Shown piece after piece: positions 8,833-18,337 of a DNA stretch of 64,000 nucleotides. Origin of the DNA: Lottiidibacillus patelloidae (lineage in GTDB: Bacteria; Bacillota; Bacilli; Bacillales; SA5d-4); contig NZ_NPIA01000007.1 in the NCBI RefSeq assembly GCF_002262935.1, forward strand, positions 62,001 through 126,000, given 5' to 3'. Both the position numbers and the translations under genes were made by a program. The notes beneath the pieces were generated by a model that was not told where the DNA came from, searched no databases, and saw only the letters and a program-made list of their open reading frames with translations. The stretch's first letter is position 1. Each line of letters starts with the position of its first letter.

Positions 8833-8860
8833 GCAAGTAACAATGATGTTACTTGCTTTT
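8833..8860 (+). terminator. Terminator of phhA operon
   Basis: GCAAGTAAC (8833-8841) and GTTACTTGC (8848-8856) form a 9-bp stem with a 6-base loop, followed by TTTT. It ends the phhA-reductase-Nudix unit. Confidence 0.85.
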
Positions 8861-8971
8861 CTTCTTTTAGTTAATGAAGTTTCAGTTCAGAAACTCCCCT
8901 ATCTGTATATACTTTTAAAGGAGTTAAAAAGATTCTCCAAAACAACGTTTTATAAAAGGAGACATGAACAT

Positions 8972-9706
8972 ATGACGAAACGTTTTATGATATTAAGTAT
9001 TGCATTTCTCTTATTACTCTTATCTGCATGCAGTAATGCTAGCGAAAAAGAGGCACAAAATGAAAACCCTAAGGAAGGTGAAGAAGAAACGAACGAAGAC
9101 GCCACTAAAGATGAAGACGATCAACCTAATAATGAAGATGATTCTGGCAAAAAAAATGAAGAAGAGGCAAATAACAAACCAGTGAAACCAATTGTTATCG
9201 ACTTTGATGAAACGTTAAACACGATAACTGTTAATGGAGTGAGAATTGGTGATACGATCGATACTGTTGAATCTTTAATTGGTGAACCACTAAAAGTGGA
9301 CTACGATGAAGCATTTTCTATTCACACTTATGAGTTTCCAGACGCATCATATGCTGAAAGATTGGTGTTAATTTTTGAACAGGAAATATTAGTTGAAATT
9401 GCTGCATCAACTTCCAAGGAAGGCAATTTAGTTACGAAAAAGTTGATACGAAAGTTTCCAGGTGTATTTTTTATGGCTACACAAGTAGTTACAGACTATG
9501 AAAATATTCAGGCAAGATATGCTTTGTTGCTTTCAGAAGATGAGGTCATTGTAGTTGATACCCGCGAAGAAGATGGAGAAATTCGAAATTTCTTCTATGT
9601 AACACCTGCTTACTATTACGGAATGGGCGATGTAAATGGAACAAACTACTTTAAAAACAAGGAATATTTCACACAAGTAAGTAAAGACCTTTTATTAAAC
9701 TATTAA
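8972..9706 (+). CDS. Predicted lipoprotein with acidic linker
   Basis: A 244-residue protein starts at ATG 8972 with AAAAGGAGA just upstream; the frame is open further back but lacks an initiation signal there. The first 20 residues form a lipoprotein signal ending in LLSAC, so it should be anchored to the outer face of the membrane. Then follows a roughly 45-residue Glu/Asp/Asn/Lys-rich linker and a globular domain starting near residue 70 (TVNGVRIGDTIDTVESLIG). I do not recognise the domain; the segment resembles repeats in other Bacillus surface lipoproteins. It is monocistronic, with its own terminator. Confidence 0.85.
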   Translation: MTKRFMILSIAFLLLLLSACSNASEKEAQNENPKEGEEETNEDATKDEDDQPNNEDDSGKKNEEEANNKPVKPIVIDFDETLNTITVNGVRIGDTIDTVESLIGEPLKVDYDEAFSIHTYEFPDASYAERLVLIFEQEILVEIAASTSKEGNLVTKKLIRKFPGVFFMATQVVTDYENIQARYALLLSEDEVIVVDTREEDGEIRNFFYVTPAYYYGMGDVNGTNYFKNKEYFTQVSKDLLLNY

Positions 9707-9732
9707 GATATTCCTCCTACCGCACACTTTCT

Positions 9733-9762
9733 AACTAGCTCATATATATGAGCTAGTTTTTT
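9733..9762 (+). terminator. Terminator after lipoprotein gene
   Basis: Stem AACTAGCTCAT / ATGAGCTAGTT with ATAT loop, followed by T's to 9762. Confidence 0.85.
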
Positions 9763-9850
9763 GTTTGCCAAGATGTTTCTAATTCCCTCTCTCAAGCCGC
9801 TCTTGTCGAAATATGACTAATGGTTTTTTATTAATATTTCAATTCCTGTG

Positions 9851-9916
9851 TTGACTTTCTAGATAACTGCATATATTGTATTAAGTGTACTACATAATAT
9901 AATACACCTAATACAA
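9851..9916 (+). promoter_or_regulatory. ytrA operon promoter and YtrA-type operator
   Basis: TTGACT (9851-9856) and TATTGT (9874-9879) have 17-base spacing. An inverted repeat, TTGTATTAAGTGTA (9876-9889) and TACACCTAATACAA (9903-9916), with one mismatch and 13 bases between arms, starts inside the -10 box. Its place just upstream of a GntR/YtrA regulator gene suggests autorepression by blocking polymerase. Confidence 0.75.
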
Positions 9917-9954
9917 ATTAACTGAATATAATAAAGCTGAAAGGAGGAAACAAC

Positions 9955-10347
9955 TTGCTTTTCCAATTAAATGACCGTAGCAACACTCCTATCTGGGAAC
10001 AGATTGTTAACCAAGTAAAGGAAATGATCTTAAAAGGAATTATGCAACCTAACGACAAGCTACTGAGCGTTCGTGAGCTCTCTTCTACCCTACTTGTTAA
10101 TCCAAATACTGTTAGTAAGGCATATCAGGAACTTGAGCGCCAAGGAATTATAGAAACACGGCGCGGCAAAGGAACATTTGTATCAGAAAATATAAAAAAA
10201 CAGATAGATGATGAAAGGATCATTGTTATGAAGGAATCATTAAAACAATTGATAGTTGAAGCATCATACCTAGATATTGACCGTGACACGTTAATGGACT
10301 GGGTCGAAGATATCTTAGATGAATTAGGAGGAACAGATCATGCTTAA
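9955..10347 (+). CDS. ytrA: GntR-family (YtrA subfamily) transcriptional repressor
   Basis: The 130-residue protein has an N-terminal winged helix-turn-helix (residues about 10-75; LSVRELSSTLLVNPNTVSKAYQELERQGI, written here as a region) and only a short helical C-terminal tail, as in the YtrA subfamily. TTG at 9955 is the start, with AAGGAGGAAA upstream. It overlaps the next ABC ATPase gene by 8 bases, so the two are coupled. In Bacillus subtilis YtrA represses its own operon and responds to cell-envelope antibiotics; the palindrome at 9876-9916 fits the same logic here. Confidence 0.92.
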   Translation: MLFQLNDRSNTPIWEQIVNQVKEMILKGIMQPNDKLLSVRELSSTLLVNPNTVSKAYQELERQGIIETRRGKGTFVSENIKKQIDDERIIVMKESLKQLIVEASYLDIDRDTLMDWVEDILDELGGTDHA

Positions 10348-11209
10348 CGTTAACCATATTTGCAAAGTTATCGATGAGAAACCAGTATTACAAGACATCT
10401 CTTTTTCCATCGCTAAAGGCTCAATCGTAGGCTTGGTTGGAGAAAATGGTGCAGGAAAAACGACCTTACTCCGCTGTTTAGTTGGAATATTAGAACTAGA
10501 TAAAGGTGAAATCACATTTAACAATAAAAATATTATGACAGAGCCAGAAGTAAAAAAAAGTATCATTTATATTCCTGACTCCCATCACAATTTTAATAGC
10601 TATAGTGTGAAAGAAATTAGTAGTTTATACGAAGCTATTTATCCTAATTTTGATATGACATATTTTCATTCCTTATTAGAGCGATTTAACCTACCTGCAA
10701 ATAAACAACTACGGAATTTTTCTAAAGGTATGAAAGCACTATTTTTTATTATTCTTGCAATTTCAGCAAAAGTAGAATTAATCATTTTAGATGAACCTAC
10801 AAATGGGTTGGATGCTATCGTCAAAAGGAATGTGTTGCAGCTTTTATTAGAGGAAGTTTCTGAACAAAACATATCTTTACTTATTTCCAGTCACCATTTA
10901 AATGAATTAGAAAAAATTACAGATACTGTTTTACTTATGAAAAACGGAAAAATTAACTCTACTTTTAACATGGATGAAGTAGATAAGGAATACAAAAAAA
11001 TTCAAGTTGTATTTAAGGGCGACTTTCCATCTAAGTTAAAGAGTCTAACGAATTTACAAATTACCAACCATACAGGCCGTGTCTATACCGTCGTTTTAAA
11101 AGGCAAAGCAAATGAAACATTGTCGCTATTGAAAGAGGAAAACCCATTAGTAATCGAAGAGTTACCAATGTCATTGGAAGATATCTTTATTACGGAGATC
11201 GGAGGTTAA
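10340..11209 (+). CDS. ytrB: ABC transporter ATPase, YtrB-like
   Basis: The 289-residue cytoplasmic ATPase has Walker A GENGAGKTTLL (about residue 33), signature FSKGMKALFF in place of the classical LSGGQ, and Walker B LIILDEPTNGLD. The divergent signature is usual in this exporter class. It overlaps ytrA at its start and is 3 bases from the first permease gene, so it works with the two permeases that follow. Confidence 0.9.
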   Translation: MLNVNHICKVIDEKPVLQDISFSIAKGSIVGLVGENGAGKTTLLRCLVGILELDKGEITFNNKNIMTEPEVKKSIIYIPDSHHNFNSYSVKEISSLYEAIYPNFDMTYFHSLLERFNLPANKQLRNFSKGMKALFFIILAISAKVELIILDEPTNGLDAIVKRNVLQLLLEEVSEQNISLLISSHHLNELEKITDTVLLMKNGKINSTFNMDEVDKEYKKIQVVFKGDFPSKLKSLTNLQITNHTGRVYTVVLKGKANETLSLLKEENPLVIEELPMSLEDIFITEIGG

Positions 11210-11212
11210 AAC

Positions 11213-12280
11213 ATGTTAAACAAAGCTTTGTGGAAAAAACATTATAAAGAAACGAAATATTTAATTTGGGGATTTTGGTTAGTGTCCTTGGTTTACCCTC
11301 TAAACATCATTAATTATGAAAGAATTGCAATTGATATAATGGAAAAGAACCTTTTAAACGGAAGCGAACCTCCTGCTCTTTTTTTCAACTTCGAGCCGAG
11401 TGGATTTATTTCCTTATTCCAAATGATTTTATTAGTTGGAATCGCTTCTATTTTATTAGGCTTAGAACGCTCTAATCAATCGATGGATTTCACGTTAACA
11501 TTACCTTTTAAAAGGCACGTCTTGTTGCGTAGTAAATGGTCTATTGGAGTTATTACTATTCTTTCTGCAAATTTTGTAAGTTTTATCTTTACGTCAATTA
11601 TTTTATACAATTCATATTTAATAACACTTATTCCTTATCACCTTTTTTTATTTTACTATACTTCCAGTGTTATTTATCTTATTGGTATTTACACGTTTAG
11701 TTTATTAATTGGAAAAATTGTCGGAAATCATATCGGTCAATTTGTCTTAACTTGGATATTTTTATTACTTCCAGCTGGGGTATTTACACTACTCTCACAT
11801 GGAATCAGGTTTCATTACGAACACTTAACAGAAACGACTCTTAATAACAGTTTTTATATGTACGAGACTTTCTTTCATGCAATAACTATGCCGATTAGCT
11901 TAATAGCAACTGACTTTGCTATTGAAACCGCTCAACTTGATGGATTAGAGCCATATCGTTTCTATGCTTTCTTCATACCACTCGTTATTACTACCTTATT
12001 TTTAAGTACGACAAGGTACTTATCAAAAAATATGCGTAGTGAACACAATGGCAAATTAATTATTTATAAGCCATTCGAATCTTTATTCATTTTCGGAGTT
12101 GTTATTTGTTTCTACTTATTAGGAGGAACGCTTATTACTTCTATTATGTATCCATTGGAAACGGTAGTAGTTTATCACATAGGTGGCTTAATTGCTGGTG
12201 GAATTGCGTTTGTAACAATAAACTTACTTCTTAATAAAAACATTCGTTTTAAAGGTATAGGTGGGGTTAAAAATGTTTAA
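11213..12280 (+). CDS. ytrC: ABC transporter permease, YtrC/D-like (first copy)
   Basis: A 355-residue integral membrane protein with about six to eight hydrophobic segments. It shares the start LWKKHYKETKYLIWGFW and the block LERSNQSMDFTLTLPFKRHVLL with the next gene, so the two are paralogues. The paired permeases would form the membrane channel driven by the YtrB-like ATPase. The letter assignment between ytrC and ytrD is by position only. Confidence 0.82.
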   Translation: MLNKALWKKHYKETKYLIWGFWLVSLVYPLNIINYERIAIDIMEKNLLNGSEPPALFFNFEPSGFISLFQMILLVGIASILLGLERSNQSMDFTLTLPFKRHVLLRSKWSIGVITILSANFVSFIFTSIILYNSYLITLIPYHLFLFYYTSSVIYLIGIYTFSLLIGKIVGNHIGQFVLTWIFLLLPAGVFTLLSHGIRFHYEHLTETTLNNSFYMYETFFHAITMPISLIATDFAIETAQLDGLEPYRFYAFFIPLVITTLFLSTTRYLSKNMRSEHNGKLIIYKPFESLFIFGVVICFYLLGGTLITSIMYPLETVVVYHIGGLIAGGIAFVTINLLLNKNIRFKGIGGVKNV

Positions 12281-13310
12281 TCGCTTTCTCTGGAAAAAGC
12301 ATTATAAGCAATCAAAGTTCTTAATTTGGACATTTATCTTTGTTTCATTATTTTATCCTATAAACATTTATTTTCAGATTGGAAGACTACAAAGTGAACT
12401 ACAACTTGTTCCAATCACAGGGCATCATTATTATTTTAATGCTAGTTATTGGATATCAATCATCCAAATACTATGCCTTGTCTTACTAGCTACCATCTTT
12501 CAAGGGCGCGAAAGATCCAATCAAAGCATAGACTTTGCATTGTCGCTTCCTTTAAAAAGAAAAGACATTCTACTAAGTAAATGGAGTTTCGGTGTTGTTA
12601 CAATAGTAGCCGTCAACGTTTTAACGATGCTAATTACAACCCCTCTTGTTTACTATTCTATCTTAAGTAATTACTTGCCATTACACACGATTTTCTTATA
12701 CTTTTTTGCAAGTACCATTACTTTAATTGGTATTTATACGTTATGTCTACTTGTTGGGCAAATTGTAGGAAATCAATACACGCAACTTTTTGCGAGTGCA
12801 ATTTTGTTACTGTTTCCTTTCTTCTTTTGGATTCTCGCTTATATGGGATTTATGGTCCACTATGAAAATCTATTTGATATCACGAAAATCACCTTTCATT
12901 TTGAAGGACTAATATTATCATTAATGTTTACGACAACGATGCCTGTATTCCTAGTAAATTTGGATTTAGGAGCTATGTTGACAGCTAATACTCCTGTTAG
13001 AGAAGAACCATTTCGTTTTTTTCTAAAAGCTCTTTTTACGCCAGCCTTAATTACGGTTTTATATTTAAGTTTAATAGGTCTATTCTCTAAAAAAGTTAAT
13101 AGCGAAAATAACGGAAAGTTATTGGTCTATAAACAACTTAATAAAATCATCAAAATTGCTATTGTTTTATGTTCTTACCTAATTGGTGGCTGGGTCTTTG
13201 CAGGCTTTATATTCGAAAAAACTGCACCAGTGCTATTTTATCATGCAGGCGGCATAATCTTTGCTTCAATCACCTATTTCGTTATTTGGATGCGAAATAG
13301 AAAGAAATAG
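12273..13310 (+). CDS. ytrD: ABC transporter permease, YtrC/D-like (second copy)
   Basis: A 345-residue membrane protein, paralogous to its upstream neighbour (same RSNQSIDFALSLPLKRKDIL block at about residue 85). ATG at 12273 is preferred because AGGTGGGG lies just upstream; it overlaps the previous gene by 8 bases. Tandem duplication of the permease is typical of this operon type. Confidence 0.82.
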   Translation: MFNRFLWKKHYKQSKFLIWTFIFVSLFYPINIYFQIGRLQSELQLVPITGHHYYFNASYWISIIQILCLVLLATIFQGRERSNQSIDFALSLPLKRKDILLSKWSFGVVTIVAVNVLTMLITTPLVYYSILSNYLPLHTIFLYFFASTITLIGIYTLCLLVGQIVGNQYTQLFASAILLLFPFFFWILAYMGFMVHYENLFDITKITFHFEGLILSLMFTTTMPVFLVNLDLGAMLTANTPVREEPFRFFLKALFTPALITVLYLSLIGLFSKKVNSENNGKLLVYKQLNKIIKIAIVLCSYLIGGWVFAGFIFEKTAPVLFYHAGGIIFASITYFVIWMRNRKK

Positions 13311-13344
13311 TAACACTAAAATTAAAAAAAGAAAGGTGATTAAT

Positions 13345-13710
13345 ATGAACTTGTTCATCTATATTATTTTTATCTTGTTATATGGATTAGTTACATTATA
13401 CGGTGTAGGTCCATTGTTACTAGCAGATGGTTCAAGTGAGGAAAAATTAATCTTGTTACTAGTAGTTAGCTTGATATATATTCTTTTAACTTTTGTCTTC
13501 GTGAAATGGCTCAAAAAAAGAAAACACTTGATTAACTGGGTTGTATATACAATTTTAGGGCTCCTAGTTATCTTTGCATCATATCTCAGCTTAGGCACAC
13601 TTTTTATATCAGAAAGACCTTTTGATGAAAAAGTGATAACTATAGTAGTATCTATTTTCTTATATATTATTGCAGGAGCAACTTATTATTTATGGAATAG
13701 AAACAAATAA
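13345..13710 (+). CDS. Small four-helix membrane protein within the ytr operon
   Basis: A 121-residue protein starts at ATG 13345 behind GAAAGGTGAT. It has four hydrophobic stretches (about residues 2-22, 29-48, 59-78, 95-115) and few charged residues. No family is recognised. Its position between the permeases and the second ATPase suggests it is an accessory part of the transporter or was inserted into the operon. Confidence 0.75.
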   Translation: MNLFIYIIFILLYGLVTLYGVGPLLLADGSSEEKLILLLVVSLIYILLTFVFVKWLKKRKHLINWVVYTILGLLVIFASYLSLGTLFISERPFDEKVITIVVSIFLYIIAGATYYLWNRNK

Positions 13711-13764
13711 AAAACGATTACCTAATTACCAAAGGAAAATTTTTAATAAGAGAGGAAAACTAAC

Positions 13765-14457
13765 TTGATTACTTTAGAAAATATTAGCCATAAATTTGAA
13801 ATAGGAAAAAAAGGGAAAAAGACTATTATCCCCGTACTAAATGATGTTTCTTTACATGTAAGAAAAGAAGAAATCGTTACGATTGTTGGACGCAGTGGAT
13901 CTGGTAAATCAACATTACTAAACATTATCAGTGGCTTCATTCACCCAACAGAAGGAAAAATTACGATCGACGGGACGGATGTTACGACATTTAATGAAGC
14001 AAAGTTCGCAGACTTTCGTCTTGAACATTTAGGGTTTATCTTTCAAAGTTTTCAACTTATTCCAAGTATGACAGCGTTTCAAAATGTTGAGTTACCCTTA
14101 ATATTAAAAGGAGTTCCTGAAAAGGAACGAATTGAAAAAACGAACAATATGCTAGAAACAGTAGGTATAAAAGATTTTGCAGACCACTATCCTAGCGAAC
14201 TATCAGGTGGTCAGCAGCAACGAGTAAGTATTGCGAGGGCATTAATTGTTAACCCCCCTATTATTCTTGCAGATGAACCTACTGGAAGCTTAGATAGTGA
14301 AACGGAAGAAGATATATTAAATTTCATAAAAAAATTAAACAGTGAATTGGGAATTACGTTTTTAATCATTACACATGATGAAAGGGTTGCCCAAATTGGA
14401 CATCGCACGTTAGAAATTGCAGATGGAAAACTCGTTAAGGAGGCGGCATTAGTATGA
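13765..14457 (+). CDS. ytrE: ABC transporter ATPase, MacB/LolD type (YtrE-like)
   Basis: A 230-residue ATPase with Walker A GRSGSGKSTLL, signature LSGGQQQRVSIARAL and Walker B PIILADEPTGSLD, the canonical MacB-class set. The start is TTG at 13765, with AGAGGAAAAC upstream. It overlaps the downstream permease by 4 bases (ATGA), a classic coupled pair. With the next gene it forms a mechanotransmission-type module rather than a substrate importer. Confidence 0.92.
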   Translation: MITLENISHKFEIGKKGKKTIIPVLNDVSLHVRKEEIVTIVGRSGSGKSTLLNIISGFIHPTEGKITIDGTDVTTFNEAKFADFRLEHLGFIFQSFQLIPSMTAFQNVELPLILKGVPEKERIEKTNNMLETVGIKDFADHYPSELSGGQQQRVSIARALIVNPPIILADEPTGSLDSETEEDILNFIKKLNSELGITFLIITHDERVAQIGHRTLEIADGKLVKEAALV

Positions 14458-15773
14458 GATTTAAAGACCAGTTTAACTTCGTCCGCCAAAATATGAAAAA
14501 GAATCGCTCACGAATATTTATGACTGTACTTGCAACAGCAATGGGCTGTGCCTTTCTAATCGTCCTTGCTTCTGTCGGGTTTGGCTTACATAAATCCGTA
14601 GTGACAGAAGTTACCGAGCGAAGAGCTGTTACTGAAATAAGTGTTCACGGTAAACAAGGTGATGATGATATTTATTATAGTATTACTGATGAAGATATTG
14701 AGTATTTTGAAAGTTTAGAGGATGTAAAAGCAGTAACGCGCCGAAAAAGTATCCCTTACCACACTGAAGTTGTTGTAGATGAATTCAAAGGTTATACAAA
14801 TTCAATCGTTGCACATATGCCATCGGAATTAAAATCTGGATTTGAACTATCTGCAGGGAGACTACCAGAAAAGGAAAATGAAATTATTGTAGGTTACAAC
14901 TTTATCGAACAGTCATTAAGACCTTCTGACTTATCAGAAGATACAAATCCATACGATGAAAATGGAAATTTAAAAGATGACTATAAATATAATGGCGACC
15001 TTATTGGCAAAGATGTAATAATGCTAGTTTATACGTCAGATGAAACTGGAAATAGACAAGAATTATCATTTCCTTTAACAATTGTCGGTATCGGCGCTGA
15101 GCCAACGAGAAATTGGATGCATGATATAAATGTTTATATATCAGAAGAAAAATATATAGAGATAAACGGTGCTATCTTTGAAAAAGATACGTTAGAAGAT
15201 GATCGCCCTTATAATGAAGTTAACATTTATGCTAAAAACTTGGGTGCAGTTGAAGACTTAACAGAACAATTAGAGGAAAAAGGATATGGTGTTTGGTCTG
15301 TTGTTAGCGAATTAAAAGAAATTAATATTATGTTCACAATAGTCAAAGTCGGACTATTATTTATTGGAACAATTGCTATTCTTATAGCTTCGATTGGTAT
15401 ATATAACACAATGACAATGGCTGTAACAGAGCGTGCTCCAGATATTGGAATTATGAAGGCAATCGGTGCAAATCCGAAAACGATTAAAAACATTTTCTTA
15501 ATTGAAAGTAGTTATATTGGGCTCCTCGGTGCAATTTTCGGAACCATTATCGCTTACGTCATAAGCTTTGTCGTTAACTTCGGACTTCCTTTCGTGATCA
15601 AAAGCGCATTTGGCGCTACACCACCAGAAGAATTGATGTTTTCTTACATCCCATGGACGTTACCGATGATTTGTATCGTGATTTGCTTATCAGTAACAAT
15701 TTTATCTGGTCTTCGCCCTGCGAAAAGGGCAACAAAAGTTGATGTATTAAAAGCAATGCGTAGAGAGATATAA
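14454..15773 (+). CDS. ytrF: MacB/FtsX-type ABC permease (YtrF-like)
   Basis: The 439-residue protein has one N-terminal membrane helix (about residues 20-45), a large extracytoplasmic domain (about 50-290), then three helices at the C-terminus, which is the MacB/FtsX topology. The block MKAIGANPKTIKNIFLIES before the last helices is the coupling region with the ATPase. The start overlaps the ytrE stop. This is the last gene of the operon and is followed by a terminator. Confidence 0.92.
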   Translation: MRFKDQFNFVRQNMKKNRSRIFMTVLATAMGCAFLIVLASVGFGLHKSVVTEVTERRAVTEISVHGKQGDDDIYYSITDEDIEYFESLEDVKAVTRRKSIPYHTEVVVDEFKGYTNSIVAHMPSELKSGFELSAGRLPEKENEIIVGYNFIEQSLRPSDLSEDTNPYDENGNLKDDYKYNGDLIGKDVIMLVYTSDETGNRQELSFPLTIVGIGAEPTRNWMHDINVYISEEKYIEINGAIFEKDTLEDDRPYNEVNIYAKNLGAVEDLTEQLEEKGYGVWSVVSELKEINIMFTIVKVGLLFIGTIAILIASIGIYNTMTMAVTERAPDIGIMKAIGANPKTIKNIFLIESSYIGLLGAIFGTIIAYVISFVVNFGLPFVIKSAFGATPPEELMFSYIPWTLPMICIVICLSVTILSGLRPAKRATKVDVLKAMRREI

Positions 15774-15786
15774 TAGTTTTTGACCT

Positions 15787-15825
15787 CCCTCCTTCCTTTC
15801 CTAATGAAGGAGGGTTTATTTATTG
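15787..15825 (+). terminator. Terminator of ytr operon
   Basis: CCCTCCTTC (15787-15795) and GAAGGAGGG (15806-15814), then TTTATTTATT. Confidence 0.85.
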
Positions 15826-15931
15826 TCACAAACTGTCATAAGTTTTTCAAGGGCTTTTCATATGAATCCTAGTACATAAGTTATATACTTGAATAGTAGA
15901 GATAAAGAATTTGATAATAGGAGCGATAAAA

Positions 15932-16861
15932 ATGGACGTAAAGTTTAAACTCGGAAGATGGATTATACCTTTGCTATTAATAGCTTGGGGTCTTACTGGA
16001 ATTTATATTGTAGAGGACTCTGAAAATGCTGTAGTCCTACGTTTTGGACAACATGTAAATACAGTAACTGACGCAGGAATTAACTACCACCTCCCTTATC
16101 CAATTGAAACCGTTTGGACGGAAAATGTAACTGAGCCTAAACGTTTTGAGTTCGGCTACCGTACAGTTTCAGGTGGAGACACGCAGCAAAATGCTCAATT
16201 TAGGAGTGTTGAAGAAGAATCAATTATGCTAACAGGTGACGAAAACTTAGTTGAAGTAGAAACTTCGATGCAGTTTGTAATCACAGATATAGAAGCGTTC
16301 TTATTTAATGTAGATGATCCTTATGACACACTTCGCATGGCAGGAGAAACAGCCATTCGCCGTGTCGTAGCAAACCATTCATTGGATGATGTTCTAACAG
16401 ATAATAAAGAATTAGTTCAACAAGAAATCCAAGTATTAACGCAAACAATCATTGATGAATACCAATTAGGAATTGCAGTTCGAAATGTACAATTACAAGA
16501 TGTAAACCCTCCAGAAAGTGTAAATGCAGCATTTAAAGATGTAATCGCTGCGAAGGAAGATAAACAAGCTGCAATTAACCAAGCAGAGACTTACGCGAAT
16601 GATATTCTTCCAAAAGCACGTGGTGAAGCAGCAAAACTCATAAATGATGCTCAAGCTTATAAGCAAAAGCGTATTTCTGAAGCAAACGGTGATGTTGCAA
16701 AGTTCGTTGCAATATTAGAACAATACACGCAAGCGAAGGAAATTACACGTAAGCGTATGTATTTAGAAACTATTTCAGAAGTGATGAATAATCTTGAAAT
16801 GTACTTCCTAGATGAAAATGGAAATACATTACCTTTCCTACCACTTCAAAAACTGCAATAA
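15932..16861 (+). CDS. hflK: HflK, SPFH-domain regulator of FtsH protease
   Basis: A 309-residue protein with one membrane helix at residues about 8-28, an SPFH/band-7 domain (about 30-215, with VVLRFGQHVNTVTDAGINYH) and a long C-terminal helix rich in Ala, Glu and Lys. In known systems HflK and HflC assemble a membrane cage around FtsH. It lacks the Gly-rich N-terminal tail of proteobacterial HflK, as usual in Firmicutes. ATG at 15932 has TAGGAG upstream. hflC follows 33 bases downstream. Confidence 0.92.
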   Translation: MDVKFKLGRWIIPLLLIAWGLTGIYIVEDSENAVVLRFGQHVNTVTDAGINYHLPYPIETVWTENVTEPKRFEFGYRTVSGGDTQQNAQFRSVEEESIMLTGDENLVEVETSMQFVITDIEAFLFNVDDPYDTLRMAGETAIRRVVANHSLDDVLTDNKELVQQEIQVLTQTIIDEYQLGIAVRNVQLQDVNPPESVNAAFKDVIAAKEDKQAAINQAETYANDILPKARGEAAKLINDAQAYKQKRISEANGDVAKFVAILEQYTQAKEITRKRMYLETISEVMNNLEMYFLDENGNTLPFLPLQKLQ

Positions 16862-16894
16862 CTAAAAAGAAATTATCGTGAGGAGCGTTAAACT

Positions 16895-17890
16895 ATGGTA
16901 GATAACCAAGATCAACTTGAACAAAAAAGGCGTGAAAATGCAGCAATCCTAAGTGAAGCAAAAAAATATGGTTTTTTACTTGCTTTTATAGTATTAGGAC
17001 TTGTTTTATATAATCTATTAACTTTCCGAGTTATTGAAACGGAACAATCTGTTGTTACTCGATTCGGTGAAATTAAAAAAGTTATCGTTTCAGAAGAAAA
17101 CTATGAATCTGTAGTTGCACAACTAAAAGAAAATGAAAAGCTAGATGACGTTACTGTAGTAAAAGGAAAAGGACTTTTCTTTAAGTTACCTTTTATCGAT
17201 GCTGTTAACGAGTTTTCTGACCGTTTATTAACTTACAATACTGATCCTCGTGAAGTTACGACACGTGATAAAAAGAAGTTAGTGTTGGATAACTTTGCAC
17301 AATGGAGAATTACAAACGTAGCTCTTTTCAAACAAGCAATGAAAAATGAAAGAAATGCTCAATTACGTTTAGATGATCTAATCTATTCGAACTTAAACAA
17401 ACAAATTGGTAGAACAAATGCACATGATATTATTGCTGATATGGAGCAACAAACTGCTATGATTGATGCAGTAATTGCTGAGGTTAATGCGGATTTAATT
17501 GCTTACGGGATGACAGTGGAAGATGTTCGTATTAGACGTACAGAACCACCTAAAGAAAACAATGAAAACATCTATCGACGTATGCGTACTGAACGTGAAC
17601 GTATGGCAAAGAAATATCGCTCTGAAGGTGAAGAAGAAGCAACAAAGATTCGCTCACAAGCAGATAAAGAAAAAACGGTATTACTTGCTACGGCTTATGA
17701 ACAAAAAGAAACAATCATGGGTGAAGGTGATGCAGAAGCGACACGTATTTATGCTGAAGCATATTCACAAGATGCAGAATTTTACTCATTCTACCAAACT
17801 TTACTAGCTTATAAAAAGCTTCCAGAAGGAACAAAAATTGTCGTACCTCTTCAATCTGAATTTGCAAAATACCTTTTAGGGAATAATTAA
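16895..17890 (+). CDS. hflC: HflC, SPFH-domain partner of HflK
   Basis: A 331-residue protein with a membrane helix at residues about 28-48, an SPFH domain (EQSVVTRFGEIKKV near residue 51) and a coiled-coil rich in Arg, Lys and Glu from about 215 to 280. GAGGAG precedes the start. It pairs with HflK, and the two genes end at a strong terminator. Confidence 0.92.
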   Translation: MVDNQDQLEQKRRENAAILSEAKKYGFLLAFIVLGLVLYNLLTFRVIETEQSVVTRFGEIKKVIVSEENYESVVAQLKENEKLDDVTVVKGKGLFFKLPFIDAVNEFSDRLLTYNTDPREVTTRDKKKLVLDNFAQWRITNVALFKQAMKNERNAQLRLDDLIYSNLNKQIGRTNAHDIIADMEQQTAMIDAVIAEVNADLIAYGMTVEDVRIRRTEPPKENNENIYRRMRTERERMAKKYRSEGEEEATKIRSQADKEKTVLLATAYEQKETIMGEGDAEATRIYAEAYSQDAEFYSFYQTLLAYKKLPEGTKIVVPLQSEFAKYLLGNN

Positions 17891-17895
17891 AAGAT

Positions 17896-17930
17896 AAACG
17901 CCCTCACGTCTAAAAGTGAGGGCGTTTATT
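17896..17930. terminator. Terminator after hflC
   Basis: AAACGCCCTCAC and GTGAGGGCGTTT form a 12-bp stem (17896-17907 / 17916-17927). It may serve both hflC and the convergent gene at 17950. Confidence 0.88.
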
Positions 17931-17949
17931 GTGACTATAATGGAGGTTT

Positions 17950-18228
17950 TTATGAAAATTCCATCACCAAAATAAAAGTTAATATTGAAGTAAGTGCTAA
18001 ACTACTAGCAATCCACCAATTTTTATTCGTTTCATTTTTAAGTATCAATAAATTAAAGAGAATAAACAATAAAATAAATATTAGCATTGTTACAAGCGCT
18101 TCGATTGAAAAGAGCTGAAAACTTCCTCCAAAGCTAAACATTATCCATAAATAAAAATAGATGTAGACTGATATCAATCCTATGGCTACGTTTCCGAAGG
18201 CAAATAATATTAATTTGCTTAGTTTCAA
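17950..18228 (-). CDS. Small membrane protein, unknown
   Basis: A 92-residue protein with about three hydrophobic helices (residues about 7-30, 37-60, 70-90). It starts at TTG 18228, with AAAAGGGGAG upstream on the minus strand. No family is recognised. It is convergent with hflC. Confidence 0.65.
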   Translation of the reverse strand: MKLSKLILFAFGNVAIGLISVYIYFYLWIMFSFGGSFQLFSIEALVTMLIFILLFILFNLLILKNETNKNWWIASSLALTSILTFILVMEFS

Positions 18229-18337
18229 GTTATCTCCCCTTTTTAAACTTTTGAAAGATATCTTACCTACCTCTAGCTTAACATATGGTTATTTGTCCTT
18301 ATAACAATTTGTATTTTGTAGTTCCATTTTCTATTAT

